A stretch of 64,000 nt of DNA from DATJFQ01 sp035492775 (GCA_035492775.1 DATJIW010000099.1:14320-78319); one strand, 5' to 3'. Positions 1-9,156 are shown, numbered from the stretch's first letter. The notes: generated from the letters alone by a model not told the origin. Numbers and translations are program-made.

Positions 1-44
1 GCGCCACTGACAAGCAGCAGGCGCGCTCTCAGCCGCGGGCGCTG

Positions 45-701
45 TCAGGTACGACGGCGCACGAGAAACGCCACGCCCGATCCGAGCAGCACGAGCGACG
101 CGGGCTCCGGCGTGGGCGAGCCGGCAGCGGAGCTGAAATCATACGTAATGCTCTCGGCTGTATACAGGCCGGCCGTCGGGTTCGCCATGAAGCTGATTGT
201 CGCGGTGCCGTTGCCGATGAGGTCCGCGCTGTAAAACGGCGGGTTCGGATCATTGAACGACGTAAACGCCTGAAGACTTCCGGTCATGCTGAATGGGGCG
301 GTGAAGATCAGATGGTCCGGCGTGATGTCGCTGCTCGAAAACGTCGGGCCTTTGAAATCGAAGTTCACGAAGAACGTCGTCGGGGATGGATACAGCGTCC
401 CGCCGAGCGTGTTGTTCGTGCTCCCCTCCGAGGAGCAACTCACGCACGTGCTGCTGAAGCTCAGGGTCACCGGTTGATCCGACGAACATGGGCTGCAGTC
501 GAGCGCCACGGTTGTGGACCAGCCGTCCGGCAGGCCCGCACTCGCGGCGAGACCTGAACCTGTAAAAGAGAACGAACCGCCGGACAGCGTCGCCACCGCT
601 TGGCCGCCGGTGATTGCGACCGGATCGGCCGAGGCAGGAGGGGCACCGATTAGTCCAATGAGGACAACAGCCGCCAGAGTATGGAGAACCGCTTGCCGCA
701 T
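45..701 (-). CDS. PEP-CTERM sorting domain protein, secreted
   Basis: 218 residues with an N-terminal signal peptide (about residues 1-25, ending PPASA) and a C-terminal PEP-CTERM tripartite signal: P-E-P at about 198-200, a hydrophobic stretch, then a terminal RRRT. The body is Ser/Thr/Gly-rich and low in charge, with a Cys-containing segment around residues 68-90. PEP-CTERM proteins are exported, processed by an exosortase and attached to the cell surface or matrix. No exosortase gene lies in this window, so the partner must be elsewhere. It follows two other minus-strand genes after a 71 nt gap. The passenger domain is not recognised, so the specific role is unknown. Confidence 0.85.
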   Translation of the reverse strand: MRQAVLHTLAAVVLIGLIGAPPASADPVAITGGQAVATLSGGSFSFTGSGLAASAGLPDGWSTTVALDCSPCSSDQPVTLSFSSTCVSCSSEGSTNNTLGGTLYPSPTTFFVNFDFKGPTFSSSDITPDHLIFTAPFSMTGSLQAFTSFNDPNPPFYSADLIGNGTATISFMANPTAGLYTAESITYDFSSAAGSPTPEPASLVLLGSGVAFLVRRRT

Positions 702-772
702 TCAACACCTCCGGCGCCGCAGGTGCAAGCCGGCCGCCCATATGCCGCAAGTTCGTTCGTCGGCCGTCGTGT

Positions 773-1303
773 TCACTTCGCCAGAGCCCGTTCCAGTTCT
801 TCGAGGCGTTGATTGATTTCCGTCCAACGCGACTGCTCGGCTGTCAGCTGAGACGCTGCGTCAGCCTCTTCCGCATTGAGCCGCTGCAGTTCCGCCGTAC
901 GCTGCGCGATCTGCCGCTTCATGAACGGCATCTGCGACTCAAGCTGGTTGCGCTCGTCGAGGTTCACGTTCTGTTGAAGTGCCCGCTGCATTTTTTCCAA
1001 TGCGTCGGTCTGCCGGACAATCTCATCTTGCGTCTGCGTGATTTGCGCGCGGAAGTCATCGGCCCTCCTGACCAGCGAATTCACGCGCTGCTCCTGCATC
1101 TGGAGCCGGCCGAAGGCCAGTTGCACGCGGGGTCCGGCAGACGCCATTTGTTCCATCGCCGCACGAAGTCCGTGAACCTCCACGAGAAGCGCCGCGAGCG
1201 TGTCTTGATTTGAGGCTGCCGTTTGACCGAAAACAGGGACTCGAAGCACGACGATCGCGAGCAGGACGACTATCGGAATCCACGGGGCCGAGTAGCGCTT
1301 CAT
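773..1303 (-). CDS. Small exported or membrane-anchored coiled-coil protein
   Basis: 176 residues. An N-terminal hydrophobic segment (about residues 8-27, ending VFGQ) looks like a signal peptide or signal anchor. From about residue 35 to the end the protein is almost all charged heptad-like helix rich in Glu, Gln, Arg and Leu, typical of a long coiled coil. The start at 1303 is chosen because the signal segment begins there; the frame stays open upstream only as the shadow of the neighbouring gene. The neighbour at 1327-2505 lies 23 nt upstream on the same strand, so the two are probably co-transcribed. No enzymatic motif is seen. A periplasmic structural or adaptor role is only a guess. Confidence 0.75.
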   Translation of the reverse strand: MKRYSAPWIPIVVLLAIVVLRVPVFGQTAASNQDTLAALLVEVHGLRAAMEQMASAGPRVQLAFGRLQMQEQRVNSLVRRADDFRAQITQTQDEIVRQTDALEKMQRALQQNVNLDERNQLESQMPFMKRQIAQRTAELQRLNAEEADAASQLTAEQSRWTEINQRLEELERALAK

Positions 1304-1326
1304 TGTTGCCTCCGCCAAACGAATCG

Positions 1327-2505
1327 TTATTTGCCGGCGTTGCGGATCTGTGTCACGAACCGGTTCACCGATGCCGTCAGCGCGTCGGCCACGGACTTGG
1401 CATGCGCGGCCGGCGAGCCACCCGCCATCCCTCCTTCGTGCAGGAGTGCCACGTTCAGCGAGACGAGTCCCTTCAGGTACGGCAGGGTCGCATCGGCCTG
1501 CGACATCAACGACGCGTCGTAGCGGGACACGCAGGTGCCGTCCTGGAGCCGGCTCGTGGCGATGCTGATCCAGACATACGTCTCTTCGTCGCCGAACGGC
1601 TTCGTCTTGAACCCGGCGTCCGCCAGGATGCGTGCGACGGACGATTTGATCTTCGCCTGATCCAGTCCGCACGCGCCGGCCTGGGGACTCAGGTCGTCCA
1701 CGACGGTTCCGATCGTTGTGAGCCCGCGCAGCTCCGATCCTGGCGGGAGGACCGGCGGGCGAGCACCGGCTGCTGATTCCGTTGCGCCGGCTGCGGGAAC
1801 TCCCGCCGACGCGGCCGGTGCCGGCGGAGGCGCTCCGCCGAGGACGGAATGCTCGTGCGCGTCCGGTGCCTCGTACGTGAGCCGCACCTCGTCGCCTTCG
1901 TGTCCCTGTTGAAGGAATCGAATGTCGACCACGAGGTGGGTGCGATCGGCCGACGGTATGTAGCGGTAGCGCAACTGCCATCCGCTCTCGACCTCGTACA
2001 CGACTTCGAGGCCGCCGGAGGACCATCGTGACGACGTGGGAAGCGAGACCGTGCCGAGCGTCAGCTCCTCGAGATGTCCGTGGGGATGAAATGTGCGGGT
2101 CAGGCCCTGATCGTCGCTGATCGAGACGCTGTCCGGCTTCTGCACGATCGTGAGATGCGAAGGCGGCGTGCGCGCTTCCGCTGTGAGTTGTGTCGCACGC
2201 GTGCTGTCGTCGGCGCTCTCTCGAACGACTTGCGGGACGCGCTCTGCGCCGCTGCTCCGCCGCCCGCGGCCTTCGCGGGACCCTTCACCAGCCTCGTCGC
2301 CCGTTGCACCGGGTCCGCCGCCTCGCGCCCAGCTTTCGTTGAATCCAACTTCGGCTGGACGCTGCGTCAGCGCCGGGTTCAACACCCATACTCCCGCAAC
2401 GTTCGGAGCACTCGTTTGACCGAGAGGACCGTGCGGCAAGGGCGCTCCGGATGACGACCCGAGCGCCACGAAAAACATCATCAAACCGGCGAACCGGAGC
2501 GGCAT
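1327..2505 (-). CDS. Secreted protein of unknown function
   Basis: 392 residues. The start at 2505 is preceded by a purine-rich RBS (AAAGGTGGGGG), which favours it over an upstream ATG at 2532. A signal peptide covers about residues 1-22. It is followed by an N-VAGVWVLNP motif resembling the GTWxLD segment that opens many acidobacterial secreted beta-rich proteins. A low-complexity Gly/Arg/Glu region spans about residues 55-110. A beta-rich middle contains the segment RYRYIPSADRTHLVVDIRF. The C-terminal 140 residues form a separate alpha/beta region beginning near SELRGL. No catalytic motif is visible. It is the likely first gene of a two-gene unit with 773-1303. Confidence 0.75.
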   Translation of the reverse strand: MPLRFAGLMMFFVALGSSSGAPLPHGPLGQTSAPNVAGVWVLNPALTQRPAEVGFNESWARGGGPGATGDEAGEGSREGRGRRSSGAERVPQVVRESADDSTRATQLTAEARTPPSHLTIVQKPDSVSISDDQGLTRTFHPHGHLEELTLGTVSLPTSSRWSSGGLEVVYEVESGWQLRYRYIPSADRTHLVVDIRFLQQGHEGDEVRLTYEAPDAHEHSVLGGAPPPAPAASAGVPAAGATESAAGARPPVLPPGSELRGLTTIGTVVDDLSPQAGACGLDQAKIKSSVARILADAGFKTKPFGDEETYVWISIATSRLQDGTCVSRYDASLMSQADATLPYLKGLVSLNVALLHEGGMAGGSPAAHAKSVADALTASVNRFVTQIRNAGK

Positions 2506-2843
2506 ACAGCCCCCACCTTTGCACGGTAACACGGGTGAAATCTACGCCGCACGTCGTGGCCGGCTCCGGATGGATCGAGATCGACAGTCGAACGTCAGGC
2601 CGTATCCGATCTGACGTGTTGCATCGCGCCCGTTGACGTCGCGCATCCCCACCCATTGTCGTCTCGCGATCGCTCGGCAGCACGCCGGGATTCTACAACC
2701 GCGGCCGCTTCCGCCGGTATGGACTCGGCCTCCTTTTCTGGCGGGCATGCCGAAATTGCTGCCCAGAGCCAGACATCGTCCCCGGGGAATCAAACCTTCA
2801 GCCGTTTTCGCTGTGACGCACGCACACGGCGCGGGAATGGCGG
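2506..2843. other. Intergenic region without recognised gene
   Basis: This 338 nt stretch upstream of the minus-strand gene at 1327-2505 and before the small plus-strand ORF at 2844 holds no convincing coding frame, RNA gene or palindrome. It presumably carries promoters for both directions, but no clear -35/-10 pair could be identified. Confidence 0.5.
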
Positions 2844-3143
2844 TTGCACCAGAGTGGAACGTCGTTCAGACAAAAACACGCTGTGGAATCTCAACCCTTG
2901 GTCAAATCCCAGGTCCGCTTCCATCTCCCCAAGAACTGCGTGCAATGCGACGGCGCGAGCACGATCGTGCTGCAGACCGTCGTGTGCGGTTCATCGGTGT
3001 CGCTCGCCTGGATTTGCCAGGCGTGCGGCCGCGAGACGCCCATCAATCTTGGCCTCGCGCTTCATGCGGAGCGCAGATCCGGAGCGAGAGATCGTCGCCG
3101 CATTACGCGGCGGGATCGCAGGAGCTCGCGCACCGCGGAGTGA
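2844..3143 (+). CDS. Small putative zinc-ribbon protein
   Basis: About 99 residues. The core reads VRFHLPKNCVQCDG, then some 25 residues, then WICQACGRE: two CxxC knuckles that would bind one zinc ion, as in small zinc-ribbon proteins. The hydrophobic beta-strand pattern between the knuckles (TIVLQTVVCGSSVSLAW) supports real coding. The start is uncertain; the first 20 residues look less natural, and a TTG codon just before VKSQ is an alternative. The last 25 residues are Arg-rich and could be fortuitous. No function can be assigned. It is convergent with the phosphoesterase that ends at 3164. Confidence 0.5.
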   Translation: MHQSGTSFRQKHAVESQPLVKSQVRFHLPKNCVQCDGASTIVLQTVVCGSSVSLAWICQACGRETPINLGLALHAERRSGARDRRRITRRDRRSSRTAE

Positions 3144-3163
3144 GCCGGGGCCCAGCGCGAGCC

Positions 3164-3916
3164 TCAGGGAACGAGTTCGTGTTGTGCGTAGAGCGCCAGC
3201 ATGTCGCCGGCAGACGGCTGGCTCACGACGTACTTCGCGACGAAGTCCTCTGCCCCCGGATAGCCGGATCGCATGATCGCAGCCGCCGCGGCGTGAACGT
3301 CATAGGCCGTGCAGCGCAGCTCTACACGATCGCCGAGGAGCAGCCAGTCCGCACCGGGATGCCCGAACGGCATTCCGACGCTGCCGGCATTCACCACGCG
3401 CGTCCCTCCGACAGATCGATCGAACTGCATGTGCGTATGGCCGCAGACGACCAGGTCCGCGCGCGCGGCATCAATAATCGGGAGCAGCCTGGCGTCTGAT
3501 GTCTGCGCGGTAAAGATTTCATTCTCGTTCCGAGGCGTCGCGTGGCAGAAGAGAACGCTGCCGAGCGATGGCATCGTCACCCGCATCGTCATCGGCCACG
3601 CAGCAACCGCGATGCGCGCCGTGTCGCTCAAGACCCGCGCATTCCACTCGAGTGAAGGCCGGTACGACGCCGGGAAATGGCGCGGCGCGCCGCCGGCCAG
3701 GCACTCGAGAAGCGCGACGTCTCCGTTGCCGTAGATGAAGTCAACCGGCGGGCCAGCCGTCCACAGGCTGTCGAGGACCAGGTGCGGCATCGGCCCGGGG
3801 AAGACGTCGCCGCCGACGACGATTCGATCGACGCCGATCGCGCGGACGTCAGCAAGCACGGCTTCGAGCGCCGGGAGATTGCCGTGGATGTCGTTGAGAA
3901 CGGCGATGCGGGGCAT
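3164..3916 (-). CDS. Calcineurin-like metallophosphoesterase, YfcE/MJ0936-like
   Basis: 250 residues. Metal-binding motifs of the family are present: D9-x-H11 in LNDIHGN, GGD at about 35-37, a GNGD motif near 84, and CGHTH followed by the NAGSVGMPFG strand near 180-198. This is the layout of single-domain phosphodiesterases that use two metal ions on phosphoesters. The natural substrate is unknown. The gene starts 4 nt after the stop of the PLP enzyme at 3921-5045, so the two are translationally linked and are probably co-transcribed with the sigma factor upstream. The C-terminal 40 residues extend slightly beyond the catalytic core. Confidence 0.85.
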   Translation of the reverse strand: MPRIAVLNDIHGNLPALEAVLADVRAIGVDRIVVGGDVFPGPMPHLVLDSLWTAGPPVDFIYGNGDVALLECLAGGAPRHFPASYRPSLEWNARVLSDTARIAVAAWPMTMRVTMPSLGSVLFCHATPRNENEIFTAQTSDARLLPIIDAARADLVVCGHTHMQFDRSVGGTRVVNAGSVGMPFGHPGADWLLLGDRVELRCTAYDVHAAAAAIMRSGYPGAEDFVAKYVVSQPSAGDMLALYAQHELVP

Positions 3917-3920
3917 GGGC

Positions 3921-5045
3921 CTAGAAAACGGCGCCGCGCGCTTCGACGGGCCACAGCGCTTCGACCGTACCCTGGCGCATCGCGACGAACCAGTCGTGCA
4001 GGTTCACCGTCGGGTCGCAGTGGCTGGGGATCAACAGCACTTTGTCGCCGAGTGCGAGCGACGGCCCCGCCCCGGTGCGGTGCAGGACCACGTGCTCGTC
4101 GGAGACGTTCGTCACCTGCCAGCCGTCGAAGGCCGGAGCGGGCAGGCCGGAGTCGGTCGAAAACGCCTTCAGTCCCGCGTCCAGCGTCGCGCGCTCGCCG
4201 CGAACGCTCATGACGGTGGCAAGCACGAACAACGCGTGGTCGAAGCGCGGCGCGGCGGTGTCCTGTTCATTGCGGGCGTAGTCGGTGTCCATCAGGACGT
4301 ACGAGCCGGGCTGCACTTCGCTGAAGACATGACTGGCTGCCTCATAGGGGAAAGTCCCCGTGCCGCCGCCGGTGACGATCTCGCATGGCATTCCGGCGGC
4401 CGTCAGCGCAGCCCGTGCTTCGTCTGCCTTGCGTGCTGCCGCGTCGATCGCGTCGCGACGCTCGGCAACGCTGCGGCAGTGCTGCGCGCTGCCCGCGTAC
4501 GCGTGAAGACCCATGAACGTGAAACGCGGACAGGCAGCGATCGCGCGCGCGAGCGCCACGACGTCGGCCGGCGTCGCGACGCCACACCGGTTCTGCCCGA
4601 CATCGATCTCGACGTAGACGTCGAGGCGCGCCTCCTCCGACACACACAGGAGGCCGAGCCGCTCGACGACGCTCATCTCGTCCACACAGACGCCAAGCCG
4701 GGCGGCCGGATATTGGCGCGCGAGTTGCGCCAGCCGGCGCAACTTGCGTTCGCCGACAATCTCGTTGGTGATGAGCACGTTTTCGATGCCGCGCGACAGA
4801 AAAACTTCGGCCTCGGCAACCTTCTGACAACAGATGCCGACGGCGCCCGCGGCGATCTGGCGGCGTGCGATTTCAGGGCACTTGTGGCTCTTCGCGTGCG
4901 GCCGGACCCGCACGTCATAACCCGCCGCCGCCGCTCGCATGCGATCGAGATTCGACTCGAATCGATCCAGATCGAGGATCAGAGCCGGGGTATCGACATC
5001 CTGCAGCCGGTCGCCGTCCGCGGCCGGCTCCCAGTGAAAAGGCAT
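3921..5045 (-). CDS. D-threonine aldolase / D-serine dehydratase-like PLP enzyme
   Basis: 374 residues with the alanine-racemase-like TIM barrel at the N-terminus and a beta domain at the C-terminus. DVDTPALILDLD opens the barrel. K52 in RPHAKSHK is the expected PLP Schiff-base lysine. A G-G-G-T-G-T-F segment near residue 225 fits phosphate binding. The C-terminal PSHCDPTVNLHD carries the His and neighbouring residues that bind the divalent metal in the DTA/DSD1 family. Family members cleave D-threonine to glycine and acetaldehyde, or dehydrate D-serine or D-3-hydroxyaspartate; the sequence alone does not settle which. It sits 11 nt from the sigma factor gene and 4 nt from the phosphoesterase. 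Confidence 0.85.
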   Translation of the reverse strand: MPFHWEPAADGDRLQDVDTPALILDLDRFESNLDRMRAAAAGYDVRVRPHAKSHKCPEIARRQIAAGAVGICCQKVAEAEVFLSRGIENVLITNEIVGERKLRRLAQLARQYPAARLGVCVDEMSVVERLGLLCVSEEARLDVYVEIDVGQNRCGVATPADVVALARAIAACPRFTFMGLHAYAGSAQHCRSVAERRDAIDAAARKADEARAALTAAGMPCEIVTGGGTGTFPYEAASHVFSEVQPGSYVLMDTDYARNEQDTAAPRFDHALFVLATVMSVRGERATLDAGLKAFSTDSGLPAPAFDGWQVTNVSDEHVVLHRTGAGPSLALGDKVLLIPSHCDPTVNLHDWFVAMRQGTVEALWPVEARGAVF

Positions 5046-5056
5046 AGACGCGAAGT

Positions 5057-5590
5057 CTAATTGATTGGCGCGGCGATACGTGTGTTCAGTGCTCCGCGCA
5101 TGGCCTGACGCGCGCGTGACAAGCTGGACATGACGGTGCCGATCGGGATGTTCATGACATCGGCGAGCTCCCGATACGTCAGCCCTTCCAGTTCGCGAAG
5201 CACGAGCAGTTCTCGAAACCTTGCCGGCAGAGTCGTCAGCGCCTGATCGATGAGCGCGACACCGTCCGTCCGCAGCATGAGCGCCTCGGGATCCGCCGCG
5301 GGAATGGCGCCCCCGTGCTGCTGTTCATCGAACGGCTCGCTGAGCGGCGCAACACGCTGCCCGGCCCAGTCGCGACAGCAGTTGCGGACGATCTTGAGGA
5401 ACCACGCCCGCCCATTGCCTCCGGTAAACGTCTTGAAGTAGCGAAGCGCCCGCAGCGAGGCTTCCTGCACGACGTCCTCCGCATCGTGTTCGTCCCGCAT
5501 CAGCCATCGCGCCAGTCGGTGCGCCGCGTCGAGGTGGGGGAGCACCACCTGTTGAAAACTCTCACCGTCGTTGCACGCGTCGCCTGTCAT
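5057..5590 (-). CDS. ECF-type RNA polymerase sigma-70 factor
   Basis: 177 residues. Region 2 contains HDAEDVVQEASLRALRYF, the -10 recognition and core-binding helix. Region 4 contains LRELEGLTYRELADVMNIPIG, the helix-turn-helix for -35 recognition. The start at 5590 (MTGDAC) matches the usual short N-terminus; an ATG 36 nt upstream would add twelve atypical residues. No anti-sigma or zinc-finger partner follows. Instead two metabolic genes follow within 11 and 4 nt, which suggests a three-gene transcript. ECF factors usually act after release by an anti-sigma factor, so how this one is controlled is open. Confidence 0.88.
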   Translation of the reverse strand: MTGDACNDGESFQQVVLPHLDAAHRLARWLMRDEHDAEDVVQEASLRALRYFKTFTGGNGRAWFLKIVRNCCRDWAGQRVAPLSEPFDEQQHGGAIPAADPEALMLRTDGVALIDQALTTLPARFRELLVLRELEGLTYRELADVMNIPIGTVMSSLSRARQAMRGALNTRIAAPIN

Positions 5591-5832
5591 AGCCTCAGTG
5601 TGGAGCGCCTTCGAACCGCAGGCCACAGACAGTGCCCGTACGCGACCCGTACGACAGTCGCACAGTCCGGATCATTTTCCCCGCGGCCAGGCTTGAAAGA
5701 GTTCGACGGGCGGGGCTTCTCGAAGGAGGCTCGCGAGTGTTGCCGGGAGCCGCGAATCGGAGCGCGATTCGCGGCTCACAGGCGCCATGCGGGCATGCAG
5801 CGCATTGGCCTGCCGCGCCCCCGCATCCGCAG

Positions 5833-6462
5833 TCACTGCTTTTTGTAGAAGAAGTAGTCGGCCGTGTATGGCACGAATGCCTTGCGTCCGATGTCAGTCG
5901 GTATGTCACAGCCCGATCCCGGCGCGGCTCCGCCGATCGTGTGCACCCGCTGGACGAAGGTCGTCGCCGCCAACGTGGCGCCGGCAGTTGGCCCCGCCGC
6001 CGTTCCCGCCGTCTCCAGTTTCACCCACGGGATGGCGCCAGAGCCGGTCGGATCCGCAACGGACGCGATTGCCCGTGCCCAAACGGCACTCGTGTCCCGG
6101 GAGTCCTGCCACGTCGCGCGCACGACGACGTTGCCTTCGGCGGGATTCGGACTGAAGAAGTGCGTCGTGAGCTGGGCGCCTTCGTCGGTGAACAACGTGG
6201 CCTCCGGCGTGAACAGCGTCCACGTGACACGCCCGAGGGAATCCGCAGGCTGGCATACGTAGTTCTGCGTGCCGACGCCCCGCCCGAGCAGAAAAGCCAC
6301 ATTGCCGGCTGGAACCTGGAGGCTGGCCGGCACAGTGGGCGGTGTCACCCCCTGCGCGAAGGCGGCGCTCGGCAGCGCGAGCGCGGACGCCACGCCGAGC
6401 GCGGCGATCGATCGATAGAGGGGTGTGTCCCAGGGGGCTCGCCATCCGTTGTTGTTGTTCAT
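5833..6462 (-). CDS. DUF3455 domain secreted protein
   Basis: 209 residues. The start at 6462 (MNNNNGW) is preceded by AAGGAAG at correct spacing; an upstream in-frame ATG lacks an RBS. A signal peptide runs to about residue 36 (PSAAFAQ). The rest matches the DUF3455 pattern: VPAGNVAFLLGRGVGTQNYVC, a Trp/Phe-rich centre, AIPWVKLE, a QRVHTIGG motif, and the closing YTADYFFYKK. The family is widespread as exported proteins in bacteria and fungi, with no established function. It is divergent from the XRE/NB-ARC regulator at 6664, with about 200 nt between, so that regulator is a plausible controller. Confidence 0.85.
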   Translation of the reverse strand: MNNNNGWRAPWDTPLYRSIAALGVASALALPSAAFAQGVTPPTVPASLQVPAGNVAFLLGRGVGTQNYVCQPADSLGRVTWTLFTPEATLFTDEGAQLTTHFFSPNPAEGNVVVRATWQDSRDTSAVWARAIASVADPTGSGAIPWVKLETAGTAAGPTAGATLAATTFVQRVHTIGGAAPGSGCDIPTDIGRKAFVPYTADYFFYKKQ

Positions 6463-6663
6463 TAAGACTTCCTTGTTGCACGTGAGTTGACTGTGGGTGA
6501 ACACGCTGAGATGTCGAGTCTGGAGCAACAACCGGCGGCCGACCACAGACAGCGGTCACACAGCACCCGTACAACACCCGTACAGCGGAGCGGCCGTCCG
6601 TAAAACGGGGCCGGACGATTCGGCGCGACGATGACCGGGGCTCAGCGGTAGGATCAGAGGGCC

Positions 6664-9021
6664 ATGGCACGTAGCGCCGCCGAGTCATTCGGCGCGCAGC
6701 TCAGGGCACTCCGCGAGGCAGCAGGCTTCACGCAGGAGGAGCTCGCGACGATCAGCGGGCTCTCGGTGCATGCGATCAGCGCGCTCGAGCGCGGACACCG
6801 TCGTCGTCCGCATTCGGACACTGTCCGTGCACTGTCGGCGGCGCTTGCGCTGACCGATCCGGTCCGTGACGCGCTCCTTGTCAGCGCGCGGGCCCCTTCC
6901 CGGGATCCGGCCCACGACGACCGGACGGGCGCCGCTCTGCCCCTGCCGCTCACCGTGCTTCTCGGGCGCGAATCGGACCTGGAGACGATATCTCTCTGGC
7001 TCCGAACGCCTGAAGTGCGACTCGTCACAATCACGGGTCCCGGCGGCGTCGGCAAGACTCGTCTTGCGCTCGAGATCGCGCGGGCTGTCGCAGCGGAAGG
7101 GAAGATCCGCGTGCTGTTCGCGGGATTGGCGTCGGTTCCGAACGCGGGGCTCGTGGCTCCGACGATCGCCGAGACGCTGGGCGTGCTGGACGCGACGGCC
7201 CTCGATCTGCCAAGGCGTGCGAGGGTCGCCTGCGAAGGCACGCCGACGCTGCTGGTGCTCGACAACTTCGAACATGTCCTCGACGCGGCGCCGCTGGTGG
7301 CCGATCTCCTCACCACGGTGGCCCCTCTGCGAATCCTGGCTACGAGCCGTGCGCCGCTGCGCCTGCGAGGAGAGCGCGAGTACGCGCTCGGGCCGCTTGC
7401 CGTCGAACCGGATCTGGAGGCGATGACGCTTGCGGATCTCCGCCGTTCGCCCGCCGTGCAGCTCTTCGTCGACCGCGCGCGGGACGTGCGACCCGATTTC
7501 CGGCTGACACCAGCCAACGTGTCGACGGTGACCGCCATCTGTCGGCGGCTCGATGCTTTGCCGCTCGCGCTCGAATTGGCGGCGCCCTGGATCAAAGTGC
7601 TGACGGCCGAGGATCTCTTGCGCCGCCTCGCGCGCGACGTGCTGCTGTCGCCCGTTGGCCCGCGCGATCTGCCGGAACGTCAGCGGACGATCAATGCCAC
7701 CGTCGCGTGGAGCTATCAGCTGCTCGGGCCGGCCGAGCAGCGCGTTTTCCGTCAGTTCGGCGCGCTGCCCGGGCGATTCTCGATCGAGGCGGCCGCGGCC
7801 GTGCTCGCAGGTCCCGAGCAGTCCGCATCGGCGATCGATCCCGCGCTCGGCGCGGCGGCCGGTCTGATTGACAAGAGCCTCCTCCTGCGCGTCGAGGCGA
7901 CCGCGCATCACCGCCCGGTCTTTCAGATGCTCGAAACGGTGCGCGCCTACGCGGCGCTCGAGCTCACCCAGGCGGGCGAGCGCGACGAGGCCCTCGGACG
8001 GCTGGCGCACTACTGCATCGCGGAAGCCTTCCTTGCATCCGAGGGGCTGTTCGGTCCGGCGCAGGCCGAATGGCTGGATCGCGTACGGGATGACCTCGAG
8101 AGCTATCGCGATGCGCTGACGTGGCTCATGGAGCGCGGCCAGCCAGTCCACGCCGCCACTATCGCATGGGGGCTGATGTATTTCTGGGTCATCCGCGGAT
8201 ACGCAGTCGAAGGCCTTCAATGGTACGAGCAGATTCTGAATCTGCCGGCGCTGCCGCCCGTTGCCGAGTCGAGAGCGCTGGTAGGGGCCGCGATGATGTG
8301 GTACTCGCTGGGCGAACTCGCGCGCGCACGCACCGGGCTCACGCGCGCCCTCGAACTCGCGCAGCAGGCCGGCGACCCCGAAATGATCGCGCAGTCCGAG
8401 CATCTGCTGGGGCACGTCGAACACGCCCTCGGGAACGCGAGCGCTGCCCGCACGTTCCTCGGGCACAGTGTCGAGGGATTCCGGGCGCTCGGAATTGCGT
8501 GGGGCGTGGGCAATTCCCTGAACGGCCTGGCCAAGGTCGCGCTCCTGACCGGCGATGCCGGGGAAGCGGAGCGCCTCCTCGATGAAGCCGCGTCCGTGCT
8601 GCGCAACTCGGGTCCGTGGTTCCTCGCGCTCGTGTCGTTTCGCCGCGCCACGCTCGCCGTGCAGCGCGGGAATTCCGACGAGGCGATCGCATTTGCGCGC
8701 GACAGCCTTGCGTTGTTCCGGCAGCTCAACGACAAGTTCGCGGTCGTGTACGCGCTGGTTCCGCTCGCGGCCGCGGCCGCGCTGAAAGGCGACGACCTGT
8801 GGACGGCGCGGATCCTCGGCGCGCGCGACGCCGTGACGGAACGCACGGGCGCCACTGTCGTCGACCGCTGGGTGCACGCGCTGGGCGAACAGGCGGAACG
8901 GATCGTGCGCTCGCGCCTCTCCCCGGATCGCTGGGCCCGGGCGTATGGAGCCGGGCGCACGACGTCCATCGATGCGCTGATGAAAGACGTCGAAAACGCC
9001 GCGGGATCCCGCGAGCGCTAG
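6664..9021 (+). CDS. XRE helix-turn-helix / NB-ARC ATPase / TPR regulator
   Basis: 785 residues. A Cro/XRE-type HTH is at about 10-65 (FTQEELATISGLSVHAISALE). An NB-ARC/STAND P-loop ATPase follows from about residue 95, with Walker A GPGGVGKTRLALE near 123 and a Walker B-like LLVLDNFEHVL near 198. The C-terminal half (about 440-770) is alpha-helical TPR-like repeats. STAND regulators switch on ATP binding after their sensor repeats meet a ligand. The first residue follows GATCAGAGGGCC with a TAGGAT hexamer 9 nt upstream, suggesting a leaderless or very short leader mRNA. The likely target is itself or the divergent DUF3455 gene. Confidence 0.88.
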   Translation: MARSAAESFGAQLRALREAAGFTQEELATISGLSVHAISALERGHRRRPHSDTVRALSAALALTDPVRDALLVSARAPSRDPAHDDRTGAALPLPLTVLLGRESDLETISLWLRTPEVRLVTITGPGGVGKTRLALEIARAVAAEGKIRVLFAGLASVPNAGLVAPTIAETLGVLDATALDLPRRARVACEGTPTLLVLDNFEHVLDAAPLVADLLTTVAPLRILATSRAPLRLRGEREYALGPLAVEPDLEAMTLADLRRSPAVQLFVDRARDVRPDFRLTPANVSTVTAICRRLDALPLALELAAPWIKVLTAEDLLRRLARDVLLSPVGPRDLPERQRTINATVAWSYQLLGPAEQRVFRQFGALPGRFSIEAAAAVLAGPEQSASAIDPALGAAAGLIDKSLLLRVEATAHHRPVFQMLETVRAYAALELTQAGERDEALGRLAHYCIAEAFLASEGLFGPAQAEWLDRVRDDLESYRDALTWLMERGQPVHAATIAWGLMYFWVIRGYAVEGLQWYEQILNLPALPPVAESRALVGAAMMWYSLGELARARTGLTRALELAQQAGDPEMIAQSEHLLGHVEHALGNASAARTFLGHSVEGFRALGIAWGVGNSLNGLAKVALLTGDAGEAERLLDEAASVLRNSGPWFLALVSFRRATLAVQRGNSDEAIAFARDSLALFRQLNDKFAVVYALVPLAAAAALKGDDLWTARILGARDAVTERTGATVVDRWVHALGEQAERIVRSRLSPDRWARAYGAGRTTSIDALMKDVENAAGSRER

Positions 9022-9156
9022 CTGCCGCTCAGCCTCACCTCACTGATTTCCCCACGTCACCCGACCGTTACGTCGGCCTTGGAATATTCGACACGCTCCT
9101 CCGATTAGGAACGGAGGAACAGGTCAATCCAATCCGGCAACAAGGAGTCAGCACGA

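Noticed and set aside
6685..8877. A 730-codon minus-strand frame opposite the NB-ARC regulator
   Set aside because: It is a high-GC antisense shadow: the plus strand carries the Walker A, HTH and TPR signatures, and the minus frame has no recognisable domain.
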